Positions 14,940 to 19,547 of a stretch of DNA of 19,547 bases are shown piece after piece. A program made the translations under genes and the position numbers. Source of the stretch: Anaerolineae bacterium (lineage in GTDB: Bacteria; Chloroflexota; Anaerolineae; 4572-78; J111); assembly GCA_020433835.1 (NCBI GenBank), contig JAGRBY010000064.1, positions 1-19,547 of the forward strand, given 5' to 3'. How positions within the stretch are numbered: the stretch's first letter is position 1; the number at the start of each line of letters is the position of its first letter. The notes under the pieces were generated by a model. That model was not told where the DNA came from and did not search any database. It worked only from the letters and a program-made list of their open reading frames with translations.

Positions 14940-15000
14940 GAGATAAGGAAATAAGGAGATTGTTAAGCGACATATCCTTATCTCCCTATCTCCTCATCTC
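14940..15000. repeat. Imperfect inverted repeat of purine-rich sequence
   Basis: The segment 14940-14960 (built of GAGATAAGG units) and 14980-15000 are reverse complements at 18 of 21 positions, around a 19-nt centre. A perfect 11-bp alternative pairing exists (14939-14949 with 14975-14985). It looks like a low-complexity intergenic palindrome and could form a cruciform or RNA hairpin. Confidence 0.6.
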
Positions 15001-15010
15001 TTCGTGACAA

Positions 15011-15138
15011 TGTTCGTTTGTGATCAGTGACCATACACCTTTTATCCCGCCATTAAAATCCAATCGCCACAACAAACTAAATGAAGATATTCTTCATCTA
15101 CACTTCACGCAGACTTCATGTTGGTTTGATATGGTTGA
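15011..15138 (+). repeat. Direct repeat flanking the glycosyltransferase gene, copy 1
   Basis: This 128-bp segment aligns without gaps to 18158-18285 at a constant offset of 3147 bp, with about 106 of 128 positions identical by hand count. It includes the activator-type promoter at its right end; the left 70 bp are also conserved, more weakly. Confidence 0.85.
15081..15135 (+). promoter_or_regulatory. OmpR/PhoB-type activator site and promoter of the glycosyltransferase (box 2)
   Basis: ATGAAG (15081-15086) is followed at 11-bp steps by CTTCAT (15092), CTTCAC (15103) and CTTCAT (15114). After exactly 10 nt comes TATGGT (15130-15135) with TG one base before it (extended -10). The layout is identical to the copies at 7192-7246 and 18228-18282. 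The transcript would begin about 65 nt before the glycosyltransferase start codon. Confidence 0.8.
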
Positions 15139-15207
15139 TAGTGTCATTTATTTTTCGCCAAAACAGTTGTCAGAACGTAGTCGAATGCCAGCGAACCTGG
15201 TTTAAAC

Positions 15208-18135
15208 ATGAAAAAAGTTTTTCCACAGCTTCTAACATTAGATAAAGTAACTTTGGCACTCATTTTAATAGTGGCAGCTTTTCTTCGCTTTTATCAGCTC
15301 GACCTCGTCCCTGGAGCGTTTCTTTCAGACGAAGTTGTAGAAACTGTCGATGCACTGGACATTCAACACAATGGCCCGCGCATTTTTTTTACCAGTAATT
15401 ATGGGCGTGAACCCCTTTTTACCCACCTGGTGGCCCTGGCATTTTACCTATGGGAACCCCAAGCCATCATTTTAAGAAGCATTGGCGCTCTGGCCGGCGT
15501 TCTGGCCGTTGGGGCTACCTATTGGCTGGTTAAAGAGATGTTCAGCGTTGAAGCCCCAAGGCAGGCCAAATGGATCGCGCTTTTGACGTGCGTTGGTTTG
15601 GCTACTGCCTATTGGCAAGTGCATCACACCCGTATGGGGTTGCGACACACGCTGCTGCCGCTGATGATCACGTTAACGTTCTATTTTATGTGGCGAGGCT
15701 TTAATACCGGTCAGCGATCTGCCTTTGTCTGGTCGGGGCTTTGTCTGGGGGTAAGCCTCTACACCTATCCCGCAGCGCGGTTTATTCCGGTTTTAATCAT
15801 CACCTTCCTTATGGCTGAGGGGGTAATTAGGCTCTTTGAAAAGCGGGCTAGCCTGGCTCTCTGGCGTACGCATTGGCAAAATTTGTTGCTGATGCTGCTC
15901 TTGGCTCTGCTGGTTTTTGCCCCGCTGGGTTATTACTTTCTGTTCACATCTCCTGAGCAATTTGTGCGGCGAGCCAGTCGAGTTTCGGTTCTTAGTACGG
16001 AGTTTAACGACGGTGATCCGGTTAAAGCTTTCGGCTATAGCATCATCGGCAACCTCGCCGGATTGGCTATTCACGGTGACGACCACGGCAACTATAACCT
16101 GCCGGGCCGACCTATTTTTGATCCGGTCATGGCCACTGCCTTTGTTTTTGGGCTAGGATTGGCCTGCGTGCGATTTCGTCGGCCACTCTATCTCTTTCTC
16201 ATCATGTGGTGGCCGACGATGATGATTCCGTCTTTTCTCGTTTCCGACAGAGTACCGTCATTCAAACGGGCTATGGGTATGGCCCCCGGCATCTATATCC
16301 TGCCGGCGCTGGCCTGGGTAACGGTCGCGGCGGCGCTCATTCGCTGGGGAACGCGTAAAGGGCCGGTTTGCCTCAAACTGGCCTGGACAACAGCCGTTCT
16401 TGTCCCTGTTGTGGTCTTTGCCTTCGTCGGCATCAATACCTATCGCGATTATTTCTTACGCTGGGGCCCCAGCGATCCGCAATATTTTGCTCGCCTGCCG
16501 TATCAAAAAATCGCTGTACAAATGGCCGAAGAAGGCCGGCCCGATGAGGTCTGGCTATTCCCCACTGATCCGCGCAACAAACTTCAGCTCTACAATTATA
16601 CCGATGAACACTTTCTTGATTTTCTGGGCTACCGTACCCTACCGGCCAGAAAGATCATTTCAACCAACGAGCAAGTGATGTTCGATAAACTGACCGAAGC
16701 CGTCCGGGGCTATTCCAAGGTGGTTTTGGTCGATGTGACCCGCGGGTATGAAGAGGCGGCTGACCACAAACAGATTATTCCTCTGTTGCTAGAGAAATAC
16801 GGCCAACTGGAAAAAGTCGAGACCAACGCCGAGAACGGATATACCCTCTACTACTATCATCTAAACTCTGCCGAAACGCAGTTTCAACAGGCCGATCACT
16901 GGCAGCCGCTGCATCGTAGTTTTGGCGAAAGCCTCAATTTAATGGAGGTAGCTTACGGCAACACGTCAAACGTAGAGCCACCCGATAGTCCCCGAGTGCC
17001 GTCAGGAGAAGCAGGCTGGGTGATTTTACACTGGCGAGCCGTCAGCCCTATGGTTGAGGATTATAAAGTTAGTCTGCGTCTGACAAATGCAAGCGGAACG
17101 ACCATCAGCACGCAGGATCAGCTTCTTACCAACTCCTGGCAGGCCGGAACGACCCAATGGCGGGCCGGCGAAGAAACGTATGAATACTTCCTGTTGCCCA
17201 TCGATCCGGGTACCGTGCCCGATGCCTATCAATTAGAAGTCCTGGTTTACTCACCGACAACGCTGCAATCGCTACCGGTTAATGGCGCTGCGCAAATGGC
17301 CCATTCCGCTCAGGTCGGATCGATTCAGGTAACGTCAGGGCTTAAACCCTGGCCCATACCGGTTGACGAACCGGCAAATGGCCCCATCGTTGGTGGGTTG
17401 CAGTTGGTTAGCCTCGATGATGTACCGTCTCAGGTACGGCCGGGTGACACCCTTCATTTCACGGCAATCTGGCACACCGACCACAAACCTCGGTTGGACG
17501 TTACGCTAGACGTTTCATTGACCAATCACCTCGCTCAATGGCCCCTGTTAAACAATTGGCCGGTTGGCAGCCCTTATTTTTCAACCAGCCACTGGCGCGA
17601 AGGGGAGACAATTAAACAAGGATATCAGCTTCAACTTCCCGTTGAACTGCCTGGCGGAACGTATAATTTACGCCTGTCGCCGACCGGAACAAACGCAGCC
17701 GTAACCGTTGCCACGCTGCACGTGCAGAGCCAACCGCGTTTATTTCAACTGCCGTCTAAGGTTCAACAGCCCATCGCTGTAACCTTTGGTGAACAGATAA
17801 AATTGGCCGGCTATGATTTAAGCAAAGATGGAGACTCCACCATTTCTATAACGCTTTATTGGCAAGCCTTAAACACGGTTCCCTACGATAATAAGGTCTT
17901 TGTTCATCTGTTAGATAAGGCCGGCAATATTATCGCCCAGGAAGATAGGGTTCCGGCGGCCGGTCAAGCCCCAACGACAAGTTGGCTGCCGGGCGAAGTA
18001 ATTCAAGATGACTATAGCTTTGCTGTTGCTTCAAAAGTCGCCCAAATAGCGGTCGGTTTATACAACGAACAAACAGGTCAACGTCTGGCAATTCCCAATA
18101 CCCCTGACAATCGACTGCTGATATCTGTCCCCTAG
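15208..18135 (+). CDS. GT39/ArnT-like membrane glycosyltransferase with C-terminal extracytoplasmic domains
   Basis: This 975-residue integral membrane protein is related to the dolichol/undecaprenyl-phosphate-mannose and ArnT glycosyltransferases (GT-C fold, GT39/GT83 type). It should transfer a sugar from a lipid-phosphate donor on the outer face of the membrane. The N-terminal pattern is typical: a first helix (about 14-26), then RFYQLD (27-32), the catalytic-loop Asp-Glu (LSDE, Asp41/Glu42), and GREPLFTHL (66-74). About ten more helices extend to near residue 412 (NTYRDYF). Residues about 420-975 are outside the membrane and contain a mixed domain followed by two or three related beta-sandwich modules; the last has LYWQA, KVFVHLLDKAGNIIAQED and TSWLPGEVIQDDY, a motif set common in Chloroflexota glycosyltransferases. 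No good ribosome binding site precedes ATG 15208. Direct repeats flank the gene. Acceptor and sugar are unknown. Confidence 0.88.
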   Translation: MKKVFPQLLTLDKVTLALILIVAAFLRFYQLDLVPGAFLSDEVVETVDALDIQHNGPRIFFTSNYGREPLFTHLVALAFYLWEPQAIILRSIGALAGVLAVGATYWLVKEMFSVEAPRQAKWIALLTCVGLATAYWQVHHTRMGLRHTLLPLMITLTFYFMWRGFNTGQRSAFVWSGLCLGVSLYTYPAARFIPVLIITFLMAEGVIRLFEKRASLALWRTHWQNLLLMLLLALLVFAPLGYYFLFTSPEQFVRRASRVSVLSTEFNDGDPVKAFGYSIIGNLAGLAIHGDDHGNYNLPGRPIFDPVMATAFVFGLGLACVRFRRPLYLFLIMWWPTMMIPSFLVSDRVPSFKRAMGMAPGIYILPALAWVTVAAALIRWGTRKGPVCLKLAWTTAVLVPVVVFAFVGINTYRDYFLRWGPSDPQYFARLPYQKIAVQMAEEGRPDEVWLFPTDPRNKLQLYNYTDEHFLDFLGYRTLPARKIISTNEQVMFDKLTEAVRGYSKVVLVDVTRGYEEAADHKQIIPLLLEKYGQLEKVETNAENGYTLYYYHLNSAETQFQQADHWQPLHRSFGESLNLMEVAYGNTSNVEPPDSPRVPSGEAGWVILHWRAVSPMVEDYKVSLRLTNASGTTISTQDQLLTNSWQAGTTQWRAGEETYEYFLLPIDPGTVPDAYQLEVLVYSPTTLQSLPVNGAAQMAHSAQVGSIQVTSGLKPWPIPVDEPANGPIVGGLQLVSLDDVPSQVRPGDTLHFTAIWHTDHKPRLDVTLDVSLTNHLAQWPLLNNWPVGSPYFSTSHWREGETIKQGYQLQLPVELPGGTYNLRLSPTGTNAAVTVATLHVQSQPRLFQLPSKVQQPIAVTFGEQIKLAGYDLSKDGDSTISITLYWQALNTVPYDNKVFVHLLDKAGNIIAQEDRVPAAGQAPTTSWLPGEVIQDDYSFAVASKVAQIAVGLYNEQTGQRLAIPNTPDNRLLISVP

Positions 18136-18157
18136 ATGCTGTTCCAATACATGCACA

Positions 18158-18285
18158 TGCTCATTTGTAATCTGTGACGATATAATTTTTGTCCGGCCAT
18201 TACCATCCAATCCTCACCCCAAATTAAATGAAGATATTCTTCATCTACCCTTCATGCCGACTTCATGTGGGTTTGATATAGTTGA
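18158..18285 (+). repeat. Direct repeat flanking the glycosyltransferase gene, copy 2
   Basis: This aligns without gaps to 15011-15138. The box hexamers and extended -10 are the best conserved part. It begins 22 bp after the glycosyltransferase stop codon. It may be the remnant of a tandem duplication of promoter plus gene from which the second gene was lost. Confidence 0.85.
18228..18282 (+). promoter_or_regulatory. Orphan OmpR/PhoB-type activator site and promoter (box 3)
   Basis: ATGAAG (18228) is followed by CTTCAT at 18239, 18250 and 18261 with exact 11-bp steps. After 10 nt comes TATAGT (18277-18282) preceded by TG one base away. It is the best -10 of the three copies (five of six positions match TATAAT). 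No plus-strand gene follows in the window; a transcript would run through the palindromic element toward the 3' end of menB in antisense. Confidence 0.75.
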
Positions 18286-18339
18286 GCTATCTGTCACACA
18301 GGTTCCCTCGTAACTATTCAGTCGCCGGACGACTTGGCG

Positions 18340-18453
18340 TAAATCAGGCTGAGGCTAAGGCGAAGCAGACGAATTCAGGGTGAGCCGCCACACTCTCAAG
18401 AAATCGGCGCGTTTTCTTTGCTTTTTCTTAGCCTTTGCCTTAGCCTCAGCCTA
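18340..18453. repeat. Dispersed palindromic element, copy B
   Basis: Terminal inverted repeats at 18346-18365 and 18433-18452 match at 19 of 20 positions (AGGCTGAGGCTAAGGCGAAG at the left). The interior is homologous to copy A at 6229-6349. The TAAATC just outside the left repeat here matches GATTTA just outside the right repeat in copy A, so the full terminal repeat is about 26 bp. No coding potential is visible. Confidence 0.75.
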
Positions 18454-18519
18454 CGCATATTGACATCGCTTGGCTAAGGTGTTACCTCTGTATAAGAGCT
18501 TTTGATGGTGGCTTGGCTT

Positions 18520-19362
18520 TTATGGCAACCACTTAATATCTTTGAAGTTCGGTTTTCGCTTCTCCAAAAAGGCATTGCGTCCTTCTTTGGCTTCGTCGGT
18601 CATGTAAGCCAGGCGGGTAGCCTCACCGGAGAAGACCTGCTGGCCGACCATGCCGTCATCGGTCAGGTTAAAGGCGAACTTGAGCATCTTAATCGAAGTG
18701 GGTGACTTAGCCAGGATTTCCTGCGCCCAGGCGTAAGCGGTATCTTCCAACTCATCGTGCGGCACCACGGCATTGACCATCCCCATTTCGTAAGCTTCCT
18801 GAGCCGAGTAGTTGCGGCCCAAGAAGAATATCTCCCGCGCCCGCTTTTGCCCGACCATCTTGGCCAGATAGGCCGAGCCGTAGCCGCCGTCGAAGCTGGT
18901 GACATCGGCATCGGTTTGTTTGAAGATGGCGTGTTCTTTACTGGCCAGCGTCAAATCACAAATCACGTGCAAGCTATGACCGCCACCTACCGCCCAACCA
19001 GGCACAACGGCAATCGCCACCTTGGGCATAAAGCGGATCAAGCGCTGCACCTCTAAAATGTTGAGACGCGGCATGCCCTCTTCATCGACATAGCCCTGAT
19101 GGCCTCGCGCTCTTTGATCGCCGCCGCTGCAAAAGGAGTAAACCCCATCTTTGGGCGACGGCCCCTCCGCCGACAGCAGCACCACACCGATTGATGTATC
19201 TTCGCGAGCATCTAAAAAGGCTTCAAAAAGCTCGCCGACCGTTTTGGGCCGAAAAGCGTTGCGAACCTCAGGCCGGTTAAACGCAATCCGGGCGACCTGG
19301 CCGGATTTCTTGTAGGTAATATCCTCATATTCCTTCACGGTTTGCCAATTTGCTTTGTTCAT
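18520..19362 (-). CDS. menB: 1,4-dihydroxy-2-naphthoyl-CoA synthase
   Basis: This 280-residue crotonase-fold enzyme performs the Dieckmann-type ring closure of o-succinylbenzoyl-CoA in menaquinone biosynthesis. Diagnostic features are YSFCSGGDQRARG (75-87, oxyanion-hole loop), PGWAVGGGHSLHVICDLTLAS (split: PGWAVGGGHS 121-130, then LHVICDLTLAS), QTDADVTSFDGGYGS (149-163) and the C-terminal YMTDEAKEGRNAFLEKRKP typical of MenB. The Asp at 151, in the position where E. coli MenB has Gly, is the mark of the type II enzymes (as in Mycobacterium) that do not need bicarbonate; this assignment is from family knowledge. Length is complete. GAGG lies 7 nt before the start, overlapping the stop of the partial frame upstream. 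Its presence implies menaquinone-based respiration. Confidence 0.95.
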   Translation of the reverse strand: MNKANWQTVKEYEDITYKKSGQVARIAFNRPEVRNAFRPKTVGELFEAFLDAREDTSIGVVLLSAEGPSPKDGVYSFCSGGDQRARGHQGYVDEEGMPRLNILEVQRLIRFMPKVAIAVVPGWAVGGGHSLHVICDLTLASKEHAIFKQTDADVTSFDGGYGSAYLAKMVGQKRAREIFFLGRNYSAQEAYEMGMVNAVVPHDELEDTAYAWAQEILAKSPTSIKMLKFAFNLTDDGMVGQQVFSGEATRLAYMTDEAKEGRNAFLEKRKPNFKDIKWLP

Positions 19363-19365
19363 TAT

Positions 19366-19547
19366 TTACCTCATCGAGTCTGATAGTTTTATTGTACGGC
19401 TCCCCAAGAGCGACAGTCTATTGTACACTAACTTGGCGACAAGCCCCAACCACAGACAAATTGCACATATCAATACCATCGCCAAAAAATAGCGAAATGA
19501 GAGCGGTTGAATACGATACGTTTTTACCGACCAAGGAAAAAGACGTA
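19366..19547 (-). CDS. C-terminal end of a probable membrane protein (partial)
   Basis: One minus-strand frame is open from the window edge to TAA at 19366-19368 and encodes 59 residues. These include one clear hydrophobic segment (FLAMVLICAICLWLGLVAKL, about residues 20-39) followed by a basic, Ser-rich tail (NRLSLLGSRTIKLSDSMR). The stop sits inside the ribosome binding region of menB, 3 nt before its ATG, as expected for an upstream operon gene. No family is recognisable. The alternative is that this is untranslated menB leader; two TACAAT hexamers on the minus strand (19391-19396 and 19420-19425) could be menB -10 boxes. Confidence 0.45.
   Translation of the reverse strand, partial: RLFPWSVKTYRIQPLSFRYFLAMVLICAICLWLGLVAKLVYNRLSLLGSRTIKLSDSMR

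Larger units (their letters stand above)
14749..15207. other. Divergent intergenic region between ABC operon and glycosyltransferase
   Basis: This 459-bp stretch has no convincing gene. It holds a TTACATGTAA palindrome (14793-14802), a strong minus-strand terminator, an imperfect purine/pyrimidine inverted repeat, and the activator-type promoter of the glycosyltransferase, which is part of a longer repeat shared with 18158-18285. Confidence 0.65.
18136..18519. other. Intergenic region downstream of the glycosyltransferase
   Basis: No gene is seen in these 384 bp. They hold the second copy of the promoter-containing direct repeat and copy B of the dispersed palindromic element, between the convergent glycosyltransferase and menB genes. 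Confidence 0.65.

Noticed and set aside
14940..15000. Repeats as a possible CRISPR array
   Set aside because: There are only two imperfect inverted arms, with no regular spacers and no cas genes in the window.
15020..15205. 61-residue plus-strand frame before the glycosyltransferase
   Set aside because: It covers the activator boxes and promoter, and the repeat copy at 18158-18285 is matched at DNA level without a corresponding conserved frame.

Overview
The window most likely comes from a filamentous or anaerobic-type member of the Chloroflexota (Anaerolineae/Caldilineae-like). This rests on style rather than on a marker gene: many secreted lipoproteins with Thr/Pro-rich linkers, a very long GT39-type membrane glycosyltransferase with C-terminal beta-domains, tandem small MscS channels, an ABC exporter built around a NEW3 protein, and intergenic palindromes and simple repeats. 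No rRNA, tRNA, CRISPR or transposase gene was seen.

Layout. 1-1101 (-) is the N-terminal part of a large lipoprotein with bacterial Ig-like domains that runs off the left edge. 1558-2511 (+) is L-lactate dehydrogenase, followed by a strong repeat-type hairpin and an unrecognised lipoprotein (2651-4144, +). 4298-6071 (+) holds two tandem MscS-family channels. 6393-7010 (-) is a very acidic exported PepSY protein. 7243-9298 (-) is an OmpR-type response regulator and its histidine kinase, preceded on the same strand by two lipoproteins, one with thrombospondin type 3 calcium-binding repeats (9368-10054) and one phosphoesterase (10102-11142). 11221-14748 (-) is a four-gene ABC exporter operon: ATPase, permease, NEW3 membrane-anchored protein, second permease. 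15208-18135 (+) is the 975-aa glycosyltransferase. 18520-19362 (-) is MenB of menaquinone biosynthesis, preceded by the tail of a probable membrane protein that runs off the right edge.

Stretches over 300 bases without a gene: 1102-1557 (palindromes, a 9-bp tandem repeat, the ldh promoter), 6072-6392 (a TTGG microsatellite, a hairpin, one copy of a dispersed palindromic element), 14749-15207 (an orphan minus-strand terminator hairpin, a purine-rich inverted repeat, the glycosyltransferase promoter) and 18136-18519 (a second copy of that promoter region and the second copy of the dispersed element).

The strongest new signal is regulatory. The same 55-bp promoter occurs three times: upstream of the PepSY gene (7192-7246, minus strand), upstream of the glycosyltransferase (15081-15135) and just downstream of it (18228-18282). 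Each copy has an inverted hexamer ATGAAG followed by three direct CTTCAT-like hexamers at exactly 11-bp periods, then 10 bp, then an extended -10 element. This is the geometry of a PhoB/OmpR-class activator site. One copy lies immediately after, and overlaps the stop codon of, the kinase gene, so the local two-component system is the obvious candidate regulator. The inferred system is a signal-responsive envelope regulon: sensor kinase and regulator, an acidic PepSY periplasmic protein, a membrane glycosyltransferase, and possibly the two neighbouring lipoproteins.
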